Below, piece after piece: positions 7,268 to 15,013 of a DNA stretch of 22,531 nt. The stretch is from positions 1-22,531 of the forward strand of contig UQEO01000027.1 in assembly GCA_900540095.1 (NCBI GenBank), in the 5' to 3' direction. The position numbers were made by a program, and so were the translations under genes. How positions within the stretch are numbered: position 1 is the stretch's first letter; each line of letters starts with the position of its first letter. Source of the DNA: an uncultured Collinsella sp. Its GTDB lineage: Bacteria; Actinomycetota; Coriobacteriia; Coriobacteriales; Coriobacteriaceae. Below the pieces are notes generated by a model that did not search any database, was not told the origin of the DNA, and saw only the letters and a program-made list of their open reading frames with translations.

Positions 7268-9445
7268 GTGAAGGATTCCGACCTCTCCACAACGGCCGCG
7301 CGCGACGCTGCCCGCATCGTCTGGTTTAAGCGCTACCCCGCCAAGCAGACGCTCATCGCATTTTTGCTCGCGCTGTTGGCGACCACGGCGTTTTCCATCG
7401 ATCCCGCCCCGGTGTCGAGCAACGCAGTCTTGGCGATTGATCCCAAAGCCTCGGGCATGCTGTACGTGTGCTACGAGGTGCTCCTCTCGTTTGCCGGCCA
7501 TACCGACGCGGTCATGCTGCTTGCGCTTGCCTGCCTGCTCACGCTGCCGTTTCGCTACGTATTCTTTGGCCGCGGCGACGCTTGGCGTCCCTCGGTGATC
7601 CTTCCGTCGCTGTTCTTTGCCGTCTGCATGGTGTTTGGCCGCAGCTACGACCTCACCGATTCGGCCGAGATCGTGCTCGGCGACAAGGCCCGCATCATCT
7701 GCGCCTGGATTGGCGGCGCGGGCTGGATGCTCTTGGCGGTCGTTGCCTTCTACCTTGCCTTTGAGTGTCTAGATTGGCTGAGCTCTCGGCGTATTCCGTT
7801 TTCCGAAGCGCACTTTGGCCGCGTATGGCGTGTGGCTCACGCCGTGCTCTCGGTCCATCCCTTTGCCGGGCCCTTCCTGGTGCTTATGGTCGCCTGGGCG
7901 CCCACGCTCATCGCTTCGCTGCCCGGCCTTTTTATGGGAGATACGGGTGCGCAGATTCGCCAGTGGTTCAACTACCCCAACGGCACGAGTGACTACCTGC
8001 GTCTGCTCAATCCCAATGTGCTGCTCAACGGACATCACCCCGTGGTGCATACGGCTATCATCGGTTCGTGCGTCCAGCTGGGGCTTTCACTGTTCAACAG
8101 CGCCAACGCAGGTCTTGCCATCTACACCTGCGCTCAGTTCGTCATTACGGCCGCCTGCATGGCCTATTCCATCTCGTCGCTGCGCAAGCTGGGCGTGAGC
8201 CTGCCGGTCCGCGGCGTAATCCTGCTGTTCTTTGTGTTTATGCCCATGTTCTCCAACTACGCGGCCTTGCTTACCAAAGACGTGCTGTTTGCCGACGCGT
8301 TTTTGGTGCTGTTGGTGCAGACCGTGAAGCTCGTGGCCTGCGGCCTGCCCCGTCGCGATGCCAATGTCGAGCGTGCAGGCGAACAGAGGCCTGTGCTCTT
8401 TGCGCGCCACGACTGGCTGCTGCTCGCTCTGGGCGCCATGGGTTCCACGTTTCTGCGCAACGGCGGCCTGGTGTTTTCCCTGGCGGCATGCGTGATCGCG
8501 GCGGCGTTTTGCGCGTGGGACGCGCATGTGGCTCATCGTGCAGCCAAGCAGGCTGGTGCTGCGACTTCGGGCGCCACGCCGCGTTTCCGCTGGGTGGGAG
8601 TTCTTGCGGTGCTTGCGCTCTGCCTTGCCTCTAATATGTACTTCACTAAGGTCTTTATGCCGGTGCACGACATCACGCCTGGTTCCAAGCGCGAAATCCT
8701 CTCGATTCCGTTCCAGCAGACGGCTCGTTTCGTCCAAAAGCACGATGGCCTCAACTCGGGCGTCAATCCCACGGTTAAGGAGGACGGCACCGTCGTGGAG
8801 GCTCCTTGCGACGGCTTGGTGACCGACGAAGAGCGCGCCGTGATCGACCGTGTGCTCAAGTACGAGAATCTGGGCCGCCGTTACAACCCAGATAAGTCCG
8901 ATGCCGTCAAGAACTGCTTTAACGAGTACGCCTCGCAGGAGGACATCAAGGCCTATTTTGAGGTGTGGGCCCAGATGTTCAAAAAGGATCCCGAGTGCTA
9001 TATCTCGGCGCTCATCAATAACTACTACGGCTACTTTTATCCGAGTGCCCGCGATGCGTGGGTCTACAGCACGGCGCGCAGTGCCGAGATCATGGCAAAG
9101 CCCGATAACCTCAAGTACTTCGACTTCCATCCGGTCGATAGCAAGGTTGTGCGCTGGTGCGACCACCTGATCAACCTGTATCGCGTGGCAGTACAACGCG
9201 TCCCGTTTATCTCGCTCACCATGAGCTCGGCCACCTATGTGTGGATCATGATCGCCGTGGTTGTCTATCTGCTACGTCGTCATTCGTGGCGCGGGCTGGC
9301 CATTTGGGTGCCGCTGCTGGGCGTGCTCGCCGTGTGCCTGATCGGTCCCTGCAACGGCTCGACCTACATGCGCTACCTGTATCCGGTCATCGCCTGCATG
9401 CCCTTTGCCATCGGCGCCACCATCACCCGCAGCGACCTCCTCTAG
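7268..9445 (+). CDS. large multipass membrane protein, DUF6020-like
   Basis: This 725-residue protein has about a dozen hydrophobic segments (roughly 27-45, 80-97, 108-124, 144-166, 198-222 and more) and a soluble segment before the last three or four helices. The conserved-looking part is GDTGAQI (224-230), followed by NGHHPVVHT (254-262), on the outer side after a helix. This layout recalls GT-C-fold glycosyltransferases and matches my memory of DUF6020 proteins of Coriobacteriia. A role in transferring lipid-linked sugars is inference only. The GTG start at 7268 has GAAAGG 10 nt upstream. A hairpin family member lies at each end of the gene. A polysaccharide or wall-modifying partner gene is not present nearby. 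Confidence 0.75.
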   Translation: MKDSDLSTTAARDAARIVWFKRYPAKQTLIAFLLALLATTAFSIDPAPVSSNAVLAIDPKASGMLYVCYEVLLSFAGHTDAVMLLALACLLTLPFRYVFFGRGDAWRPSVILPSLFFAVCMVFGRSYDLTDSAEIVLGDKARIICAWIGGAGWMLLAVVAFYLAFECLDWLSSRRIPFSEAHFGRVWRVAHAVLSVHPFAGPFLVLMVAWAPTLIASLPGLFMGDTGAQIRQWFNYPNGTSDYLRLLNPNVLLNGHHPVVHTAIIGSCVQLGLSLFNSANAGLAIYTCAQFVITAACMAYSISSLRKLGVSLPVRGVILLFFVFMPMFSNYAALLTKDVLFADAFLVLLVQTVKLVACGLPRRDANVERAGEQRPVLFARHDWLLLALGAMGSTFLRNGGLVFSLAACVIAAAFCAWDAHVAHRAAKQAGAATSGATPRFRWVGVLAVLALCLASNMYFTKVFMPVHDITPGSKREILSIPFQQTARFVQKHDGLNSGVNPTVKEDGTVVEAPCDGLVTDEERAVIDRVLKYENLGRRYNPDKSDAVKNCFNEYASQEDIKAYFEVWAQMFKKDPECYISALINNYYGYFYPSARDAWVYSTARSAEIMAKPDNLKYFDFHPVDSKVVRWCDHLINLYRVAVQRVPFISLTMSSATYVWIMIAVVVYLLRRHSWRGLAIWVPLLGVLAVCLIGPCNGSTYMRYLYPVIACMPFAIGATITRSDLL

Positions 9446-9452
9446 TCCTAAT

Positions 9453-9485
9453 TTGGTGCAAAGGGGACAGGTTACTTTGCACTAA
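9453..9485 (+). repeat. 3'-end hairpin, copy 2 of a conserved-loop family
   Basis: An 11-bp stem (9453-9463 with 9475-9485, one G-T pair) encloses GGGACAGGTTA and starts 7 nt after the stop at 9445. It shares the AAAGGGGACAGG core with the hairpin at 7193-7227, while the outer stem bases differ but still pair. Confidence 0.7.
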
Positions 9486-9616
9486 GGGGCCGCATCATCA
9501 CGACGCCTTCATTTTGGGGTTTATCTCGCAGGCCAGTAGGTATATCATAACGACGTTTGTTTATATTGCCCGAGCATCTGCGCTGGGCTTTAGGTCGAAA
9601 CCGATAGGAGACACGT

Positions 9617-10423
9617 ATGTCCGGACACTCTAAGTGGGCCACAACCAAGCATCGTAAGGGCGCGCAGGACGCCAAGCGTTCCGCCCTCTTCTCCAAGCTG
9701 AGCCGCAACATCACCGTTGCTGCCCGTCTCGGCGGCGACCCGCTGCCCGAGAACAACGCCAGCCTCGCCGCTGCCGTTGCTAAGGCCAAGGCTCAGTCCA
9801 TGCCCAAGGACAAGATCAAGTCCGCTATCGACAAGGCCTTCGGTTCGGGTGCCGATGCCGCCGTCTACGAGAACATCGTGTACGAGGGCTACGGTCCCGC
9901 CGGTGTCGCCGTCTACGTTGACTGCCTGACCGACAACCGCAACCGCACCGCCGCTGATGTCCGTTCCGCCTTCTCCCACGCTGGTGGTAACCTGGGCACC
10001 TCCGGCTCCGTCGCCTTCCAGTTTGAGCGCAAGGGCCAGATCGTCGTCGCCAAGGAGATCCTGGACGAGAACGCCAAGAAGGAGACCATGATCGCCAACG
10101 GTCCTGCCGGTGACGAGGATGAGTTCATGATGGCCATCGCCGAGGCCGGTGGCGAGGACTACGAGGACGCCGGCGAGGAGTGGATCGTCTGGACCGCTGC
10201 TAACGACGTCATGACTGTCTCCAAGGCGCTCGAGGAGCAGGGCGTCCAGGTCAAGGGCTCCGAGACCACCATGGTCCCGACTACCCCGACCGAGGTCTCC
10301 GGTACCGACGCCAAGAAGGTCCAGCGCCTCATCGACCGTCTTGAGGAGCTCGACGACGTCCAGGATGTTTACAGCACCATGGACATGACCGACGAGGTCA
10401 TCGCTGCCCTCGAGGAGGAGTAG
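9617..10423 (+). CDS. YebC/PmpR family protein (TACO1 type)
   Basis: This YebC family protein has 268 residues, a little longer than the usual 240-250. The N-terminal MSGHSKW...KHRKGAQDAKR is diagnostic, and NNASLAAAVAKAKAQSMPKD and the GYGPAGVAVYV segment follow as in the family. Members were long listed as transcriptional regulators. More recent work assigns YebC/TACO1 proteins a role in helping ribosomes through difficult sequences such as proline runs. The start has GGAG 6 nt before the ATG. Upstream is an AT-rich stretch at 9541-9567 that may hold the promoter. The usual ruvCAB neighbours of yebC are not seen. A terminator follows at 10493-10534. Confidence 0.93.
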   Translation: MSGHSKWATTKHRKGAQDAKRSALFSKLSRNITVAARLGGDPLPENNASLAAAVAKAKAQSMPKDKIKSAIDKAFGSGADAAVYENIVYEGYGPAGVAVYVDCLTDNRNRTAADVRSAFSHAGGNLGTSGSVAFQFERKGQIVVAKEILDENAKKETMIANGPAGDEDEFMMAIAEAGGEDYEDAGEEWIVWTAANDVMTVSKALEEQGVQVKGSETTMVPTTPTEVSGTDAKKVQRLIDRLEELDDVQDVYSTMDMTDEVIAALEEE

Positions 10424-10492
10424 CGCCCACACGGGTTAAGCCGTGCATATCTGGGCATAATGAAGCGAGCATGCAAGCCTCGTGGAATAGAT

Positions 10493-10534
10493 GAGCCGGA
10501 TCCGCGTGCGTATGGCACCGGACCCGGCTCTTTT
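10493..10534 (+). terminator. rho-independent terminator of yebC
   Basis: A long stem of GAGCCGG (10493-10499) with CCGGCTC (10524-10530), continued inward by TCCG/CGGA and GTGC/GCAC with small interruptions, is followed at once by TTTT (10531-10534). Confidence 0.85.
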
Positions 10535-10539
10535 ATAAT
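10534..10539 (+). promoter_or_regulatory. consensus -10 box overlapping the yebC terminator
   Basis: TATAAT is a perfect -10 hexamer and shares its first T with the terminator U-run. The -35 position would fall inside the terminator stem and shows no TTGACA. It lies 50 nt before the first gene of the AmaP-Asp23 operon and is the best promoter candidate for it. Confidence 0.45.
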
Positions 10540-10588
10540 GATGCGAATCGTTTTGCATTCTGTGGACCGAAACCTGAAGGGAGCGCGC

Positions 10589-11134
10589 GTGCGCGTACTC
10601 AAACGAGCCCTAGCGATCGTGTATCTTGCCGCCGCCATCGTGGCGCTGGGTACGCTTGTCTGCCAGTTCTGGGGACCGTATACGTATCGCTTTATGCTGC
10701 TGCTGCGTGACGCCATGCCTCGCGTCGTCGTTACGGTGTGTGCCGCTATCGTGGCGCTTGGCGTGCTCATCGGTTTTTTCCGCCTGATGTTCGCGCGTCG
10801 CGAGCCGTCCTGCGTGCATCCGGCGGGGGAGCGCAATATCGAGGTCACGCTCGCAGCGCTTTCCTCGTGCGCCCGTGCCGCGGCAGAGTGCGATGATCGC
10901 GTGATGGTTGAGCATATCGAGGCGCGCGTTCAAGGCTCCGACGAGTCGCGCGTTCGTTTTAAGGTCGAAGCCATCGCGCTCGATGACAAGGACGTTGCCG
11001 CTCTTGCCACCTCGATGCAGCAGCGCATCGAGAAGGCCTGCGACACCATGCTCGGCACGCCGGGCACGACCGCGCGCGTCCGTTTTTTGCCGTCCAAGAC
11101 TACCGTCCAGACCGTGGAGGTTTCCGGTGAGTGA
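10589..11134 (+). CDS. AmaP-like alkaline shock response membrane anchor protein
   Basis: This is the membrane anchor of an Asp23 system. The 181-residue protein has two hydrophobic segments (about 5-27 and 46-70). A cytoplasmic domain follows, with the alternating beta and helix pattern of AmaP proteins and a QQRIEKACDTMLG helix near the end. It starts at GTG 10589, with AAGGGAG at 10578-10583 and a 5-nt gap. The longer in-frame ATG at 10460 begins upstream of the yebC terminator and is rejected. The stop overlaps the next start by 8 nt, so the two are translationally coupled. In Staphylococcus aureus AmaP tethers Asp23 to the membrane. The same pairing is inferred here from the operon. Confidence 0.78.
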   Translation: MRVLKRALAIVYLAAAIVALGTLVCQFWGPYTYRFMLLLRDAMPRVVVTVCAAIVALGVLIGFFRLMFARREPSCVHPAGERNIEVTLAALSSCARAAAECDDRVMVEHIEARVQGSDESRVRFKVEAIALDDKDVAALATSMQQRIEKACDTMLGTPGTTARVRFLPSKTTVQTVEVSGE

Positions 11135-11504
11135 TACCAACCAAGACAAGACCGCCCGCATGCCGCGCCTGACGATCGACCAGAACGCTACGCCGGCAGG
11201 CGAGACCACCGACACCAAGCCCGAGGCCGGCGAGCAGCATGACGTTGCCGCTAACGACTTTGACGATGCCATGGGTCTCATCAAAGGTACGGGCGCTGCT
11301 ATCTGGAGCTATGCCGTGCGCCATCCCAACACTACGCTCGGCGCCGTGGCAGGCTTTATCCTCGCTGTGCTGGTACTTACGTTGGGCCTGTGGGACACGC
11401 TCGTCATCGCATTCTTTGTGCTGATCGGCGCCGTGATCGGCCAGATTCGCGACGGCGAGAACGGGATCGTCAACTTCTTCGGCCGCCTGTTTAGCGGCCG
11501 CTAA
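11127..11504 (+). CDS. DUF2273 small membrane protein of the Asp23 operon
   Basis: This 125-residue protein has a hydrophilic N-terminal half (residues 1-55, acidic and Thr-rich). Two close hydrophobic segments follow (about 70-88 and 91-106), and then the conserved-looking GQIRDGENGIVNFFGRLF end. Short DUF2273 proteins of this form are regular members of AmaP-Asp23 operons. Their function is not established. The GTG at 11127 has GGAGG at 11116-11120 with a 6-nt gap and overlaps the AmaP-like stop. Usual DUF2273 proteins are only about 60-80 residues, so the long N-terminal tail is an addition. Confidence 0.82.
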   Translation: MSDTNQDKTARMPRLTIDQNATPAGETTDTKPEAGEQHDVAANDFDDAMGLIKGTGAAIWSYAVRHPNTTLGAVAGFILAVLVLTLGLWDTLVIAFFVLIGAVIGQIRDGENGIVNFFGRLFSGR

Positions 11505-11548
11505 TACGTATTCGACTGTCGCATCCGCGGCAGGCATAAGGAGGAACC

Positions 11549-12076
11549 ATGGCTTTTAACACGAAGGTCGATGTAGCCGATACCGAGCTCGAGACGAACG
11601 AGGCCGTCGCCGCCGAGGCGGAGGACGTAACGCTCGAGAACGAGGCGCTCGTCGAGGCCGAGTCCGATGCGGATGAGGACGACGAGGAGATGGACGAAGA
11701 GGCGGACGAGTCCGAGGACTCGCTGACCTATTCCAACGGCGTGATCGAGAAGATCGTCGCCATGGCCACCCGCGAGGTACCGCACGTTCTGGGCATGAAG
11801 GGTAACCTTATGCACTTTGTGCAGGAACAGTTTGGTGCCGAGAACCTGACCAAGGGCGTGACGGTCGAGGTCACCGACGACAACCGCGTGGTCGTCAACA
11901 TCTCGGTCATTATCGAGTACGGTGCCTATGCGCCTGCGATCTTTGACGACGTTAAGGCGCGCGTCACCGAGCGTCTGGCCGCGATGACCGGCCTTGAGGT
12001 GGCAGGCGTCAACCTGCGCATCGAGGATGTCATCACCCCCGAGGAGTACGAGCACCGCACCAGCCAGCACGAGTAA
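11549..12076 (+). CDS. Asp23/Gls24 family envelope stress protein
   Basis: This is an Asp23/Gls24 domain protein of 175 residues. Residues about 58-160 hold the domain, beginning LTYSNGVIEKIVAMATREV and ending with the VNLRIEDVI strand. Residues about 10-57 are an extremely acidic, low-complexity tail rich in Glu and Asp. Asp23 proteins form a cytoplasmic layer next to the membrane and respond to envelope stress in Gram-positive bacteria. This is family knowledge. The start has AAGGAGG at 11538-11544 with a 4-nt gap. It is the last gene of the AmaP-DUF2273-Asp23 operon and is followed by a hairpin that overlaps its stop and by a strong terminator. Confidence 0.9.
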   Translation: MAFNTKVDVADTELETNEAVAAEAEDVTLENEALVEAESDADEDDEEMDEEADESEDSLTYSNGVIEKIVAMATREVPHVLGMKGNLMHFVQEQFGAENLTKGVTVEVTDDNRVVVNISVIIEYGAYAPAIFDDVKARVTERLAAMTGLEVAGVNLRIEDVITPEEYEHRTSQHE

Positions 12077-12111
12077 CCTACCAATAAGGGATAGGTTTAT
12101 TTTGGCAGGTT
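12075..12111 (+). repeat. 3'-end hairpin, degenerate copy 3 of a conserved-loop family
   Basis: The stem pairs 12075-12079 with 12107-12111 and 12081-12084 with 12102-12105, around one A-C mismatch. The loop region AAGGGATAGGTTTATTTTGG matches the AAGGGGACAGG core of the copies at 7193 and 9453 with changes. It overlaps the stop codon of the Asp23-type gene. A second small hairpin, GCAGGT-TTT-ACCTGC, follows directly. Confidence 0.5.
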
Positions 12112-12130
12112 TTACCTGCGAAAACGCCAA

Positions 12131-12171
12131 ACGGCCGGTCGCACGGATGTATGTGCGGCCGGCCGTTATTT
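12131..12171 (+). terminator. rho-independent terminator of the Asp23 operon
   Basis: A 14-bp GC-rich stem (12131-12144 with 12153-12166, one T-G pair, 8-nt loop) is followed by TTATTTGTAT. This is one of the clearest terminators in the window. Confidence 0.92.
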
Positions 12172-12212
12172 GTATGCCCCCGATGCAGGCATACCGCTCG
12201 TCTAACTAAGGG

Positions 12213-12240
12213 TTGCATTCGTTACGTTCCGCGTTACCCT
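12213..12240 (+). promoter_or_regulatory. possible promoter of the YitT gene
   Basis: TTGCAT (12213-12218) and TACCCT (12235-12240) stand 16 nt apart, 44 nt before the start of the gene. Each matches consensus in about four of six positions. Confidence 0.35.
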
Positions 12241-12283
12241 AATGGACGCATTGTTTCTAAATTGTTAACGAGGGGTTGCCGTA

Positions 12284-13306
12284 ATGGCTGACGAACACGA
12301 GACCGAAAGCAAGGCATGGGCGATTGAGGCCGCTGCGGCAGAGGCGGCATCGCGTGCTGCCGAGGAGGTGCATCGTCCTCCCGTGGTGCCGATGGAGCGC
12401 GTTGTCGGTCGCGAGGATATCGAACGTGGCGAGCGCGCCGGCCGCAAGCGCAGCCAGGAGCCAGACTTTCCGCGCTTTTTTGCCGAGCTCAACCTGGGCC
12501 TGATCCTCACGGCCTTTGCCATCGTAGCCTTTAAAACGCCCAATCACTTTGCCTTCGGCGGCACCTCGGGCGTGTCGGTCATTCTTTCCACGCTGTTCCC
12601 GACTCTGCCCGTCGGCGTCTTTATGTGGATTATCAACGCGGTCCTGGTCATCCTGGGTTTTATCTTTTTGGAGCGCAAGGCAATCCTTTGGAGTGTCTTT
12701 GCCTCGTTTGCGCTTTCGGCCTACGTCTCGCTGTTTGAGCTCTTCATTCCGACGGATGTTTCGATGACGGGCGATATGTGGCTCGACCTGTGTTTTGCCG
12801 TCATCTTGCCGGCGCTGGGCAGTGCCATTGTCTTTGACATTGGCGCCTCGACGGGCGGCACCGACATTCTTGCCATGATCCTCAAGCGCCGCACGACGCT
12901 CGAGATTGGCCGCGCCCTGTTGCTGGTCGATATCGGCATCGTAACCATCGCGGCTTTCCTGTATGGCCCGCGCGTCGGCCTGTACTGCGTGCTCGGCCTG
13001 TTTGCCAAGACGCTCGTGGTCGATAAGGCCATCGAGAGCATTCACCTTCGTAAGGTCTGCACGATTATTTGCGCCGAACCGCGCAAAGTCGAGGAGTTTA
13101 TCGTCAAGCATCTCAACCGCACAGCAACAATCAGCCGTGGTTACGGCGCCTTCTCGGGCAAGTGCGTCACGGTGATTATGAGCGTGCTGAGCCGTCGCGA
13201 GGCAGTGCAACTGCGCCGCTATACCCGCGAGATTGACCCTGGTGCCTTCATCACCATCGTCGATAGCTCCGAAATCGTCGGCAAGGGCTTCCGCGGCACG
13301 AACTAG
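12284..13306 (+). CDS. YitT family membrane protein (DUF161 plus DUF2179)
   Basis: This 340-residue YitT-type protein begins its core at residue about 68 with NLGLILTAFAIVAFKTPNHFAFGG. It has five or six membrane segments up to about residue 245, including the family stretch FDIGASTGGTDILAMIL. It ends with a DUF2179 cytoplasmic domain, where FSGKCVTVIMSVLSRREAVQL and DPGAFITIVDSSEIVGKGF are typical. Molecular function is unknown. Residues 1-66 are an extra charged, alanine-rich tail not usual for the family. The start has CGAGGGG about 9 nt upstream, and a terminator isolates the gene from the Asp23 operon. Confidence 0.9.
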   Translation: MADEHETESKAWAIEAAAAEAASRAAEEVHRPPVVPMERVVGREDIERGERAGRKRSQEPDFPRFFAELNLGLILTAFAIVAFKTPNHFAFGGTSGVSVILSTLFPTLPVGVFMWIINAVLVILGFIFLERKAILWSVFASFALSAYVSLFELFIPTDVSMTGDMWLDLCFAVILPALGSAIVFDIGASTGGTDILAMILKRRTTLEIGRALLLVDIGIVTIAAFLYGPRVGLYCVLGLFAKTLVVDKAIESIHLRKVCTIICAEPRKVEEFIVKHLNRTATISRGYGAFSGKCVTVIMSVLSRREAVQLRRYTREIDPGAFITIVDSSEIVGKGFRGTN

Positions 13307-13456
13307 CCCTGGTGCGCACTTTGAATCATTGAATAAAGCTACCCACGTTGCAAATCGGTCATCTTGGGGTATTTGTCCCCATATTGGGCGATAATGATGC
13401 CAAAGACATCGTTTGCGATCCAGGTGATTCGCTCTAGATACGAAGGGATGATTTCG
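13307..13456. other. gap before the zinc-ribbon gene
   Basis: A small hairpin TGGGG/CCCCA (13365-13381) lies just upstream of a GATAAT (13390-13395) that could be a -10 box. I see no good -35 and no clear terminator for the YitT gene. Confidence 0.3.
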
Positions 13457-14818
13457 ATGTTCTGTTCGCAGTGTGGCGCCCCCATGGGCGATAACGACAA
13501 GTTCTGCGGCGTGTGCGGTGCCCCTAATACCGAGGTCAAGGCCGCCGGTCCCGCTCCGCAAGCTCAACCTCAGCCGCAGGGTCAGCCGTTTGTCCAGCCG
13601 CAGCCGCAGCCGCAGCCGTTCGTTGCGCCCCAGCCGGCTATGAACGCGCCCAAGGGTTGCATGGCTCAGGCCTTCAACGACATGCTTAAGGTTCCCGGCG
13701 CCTTGGTTCGCGTATGCCAAATCGCCTTTTTGCCGGCTCTGATCTGTGTTGTCTCGGTGCTGGTGCTGTTTATCCCCGTTATCGGCGGTATCGCAGCGGC
13801 CATTGGCTTTTTGCTCGCGTACGTGGCAAGCGTGTGCGGCGCGGGCTTTGCCATCGAGTGGGGTCGTGACCTGTCGCTCAAGGATGATAACGGCATGGAG
13901 CGTCCGCTGCTGCGCTCGACCTCGTTTGGATTGGGCATTTTCTCGTCTGTCATTACCGGTGTGCTCGAGTTCGTGGCCATTATTCCGGTGATTGGCGTGG
14001 TGTTCTCGGCTATCGAGAGCGTCGTGATCGGTGCCGTCGGTTCATATTATTTCAATGGTTCGAGCGGTCTTGAGGGTGCCCTCATCGGTTCGATGGGGCT
14101 GCTTGTCTTTGCCATGATCGTGTCGGTGGTACTGGGCATCTTCTTTAAGATGTTTGGTGATGCCGCCGTGATGCACTTTGCCGTCGCGGGGCGCGTGGAA
14201 AGCGCGTTTTCGCTCGAGAAGGTCTGGAAGTCTTATAAGGCCAACCTGGGCAAGCTATTCTGCGCCTCGATTCTTCCCGAGTTTTTGACGGGCATCGTGT
14301 CGAACATTATCACGTGGATCTTCACTGCCCTCTTTGGCTTTATCGCCGCGCTGGGAATTAGCAGCTACGGCTATTATGGCTACTATTCTCGCCCGTCGGG
14401 CATAGAGGCAATCATCGAGGGCGGCGGCATTACGCTCATCCTGTTCTTGATGATCGTTGCTTTTGTCACGGTGTTCCTGACTGTGTTTGGCAAGATGCTC
14501 AAGTATCGCGCCGTTGGCTATTGGGCGGCACGTCATGCCAGCGAGTGGGCCGATGAGGATGCCGACGATGTCCTGACGTTTGTGCTCCCGGGTGAGAAGA
14601 AGCCTACTCCTGCGGGATTCAACCCCACGGCCGCCACTGGTGCTGCGCCTGCCCCGGCACCTGCTCCGGCACCTGCCCCTGCACCTGCTCCGGCACCTGC
14701 CCCGGCGCCTGCCCCGGCGCCCGAGGCGACGCCTGCGGAGCCCGATTGGAATGCCGTTGCCACGCCGGCGGATGAGCCGGGCGATAATCCTGCTGCCGAA
14801 AACAATCAAACCGAATAG
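13457..14818 (+). CDS. zinc-ribbon membrane protein with DUF4013-like domain
   Basis: The 453-residue protein opens with a zinc ribbon, Cys3, Cys6, Cys17 and Cys20. A linker rich in Pro and Gln (about 30-60) follows, then a membrane region of about seven hydrophobic segments (90-380) that resembles DUF4013. The tail has 13 consecutive Ala-Pro pairs (residues 397-422) and ends acidic. The start at 13457 is chosen because GAAGGGA lies 8 nt upstream and the zinc ribbon begins there. Frame-extended ATGs upstream add non-conserved sequence. Function is unknown. The zinc ribbon should face the cytoplasm and may bind a partner. The next gene has the same zinc-ribbon spacing. Confidence 0.8.
   Translation: MFCSQCGAPMGDNDKFCGVCGAPNTEVKAAGPAPQAQPQPQGQPFVQPQPQPQPFVAPQPAMNAPKGCMAQAFNDMLKVPGALVRVCQIAFLPALICVVSVLVLFIPVIGGIAAAIGFLLAYVASVCGAGFAIEWGRDLSLKDDNGMERPLLRSTSFGLGIFSSVITGVLEFVAIIPVIGVVFSAIESVVIGAVGSYYFNGSSGLEGALIGSMGLLVFAMIVSVVLGIFFKMFGDAAVMHFAVAGRVESAFSLEKVWKSYKANLGKLFCASILPEFLTGIVSNIITWIFTALFGFIAALGISSYGYYGYYSRPSGIEAIIEGGGITLILFLMIVAFVTVFLTVFGKMLKYRAVGYWAARHASEWADEDADDVLTFVLPGEKKPTPAGFNPTAATGAAPAPAPAPAPAPAPAPAPAPAPAPAPEATPAEPDWNAVATPADEPGDNPAAENNQTE
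14645..14722 (+). repeat. hexanucleotide array coding (Ala-Pro)13
   Basis: Thirteen units of GCN-CCN run without a break. Synonymous changes give a loose 12-nt period, for example GCACCTGCTCCG and GCACCTGCCCCG. Such an array can change length by slippage in steps of 6 nt, always in frame. It encodes a stiff extended linker near the C-terminus. Confidence 0.9.
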
Positions 14819-14825
14819 TCGGTCG

Positions 14826-14863
14826 AGGCGCCCTGGGCAACTGAGCCCGGGGTGCCTTTTTCT
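14826..14863 (+). terminator. rho-independent terminator
   Basis: A 13-bp stem (14826-14838 with 14845-14857, two wobble pairs, loop AACTGA) is followed by TTTTTCT. It ends the zinc-ribbon DUF4013-like gene, so the following gene has its own promoter. Confidence 0.9.
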
Positions 14864-14926
14864 ACTGCGGAAGCAAGAAAATGCCTGGGAAAACGGTTGC
14901 AGCATAATTTCTCGGAAATTGGCCAA

Positions 14927-14938
14927 TGTTGCGCAACA
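14927..14938. promoter_or_regulatory. 12-bp perfect palindrome, possible operator
   Basis: TGTTGCGCAACA is fully self-complementary and sits 76 nt before the ribosome binding site of the DUF4234 gene, between a terminator and that gene. It could be a dimeric repressor site. No matching second site is seen and the promoter is not clear. Confidence 0.35.
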
Positions 14939-14979
14939 ACGTCGCGGCTATTGTTGAGAACATAGACGTGTAAGGTTTG

Positions 14980-15008
14980 AAGGCGTGCAACGCCTTAGGA
15001 AAAGGAGA
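14980..15008 (+). promoter_or_regulatory. leader hairpin and ribosome binding site of the DUF4234 gene
   Basis: AAGGCG (14980-14985) pairs with CGCCTT (14991-14996) around a 5-nt loop. Six nt later comes AAGGAG (15003-15008), 5 nt before the ATG. The hairpin is close enough to influence ribosome entry. Confidence 0.35.
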
Positions 15009-15013
15009 AGCTT

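Noticed and set aside
12257..13720. 487-codon frame antisense to the YitT gene
   Set aside because: It spans two real plus-strand genes and their gap and shows only charged low-complexity sequence.
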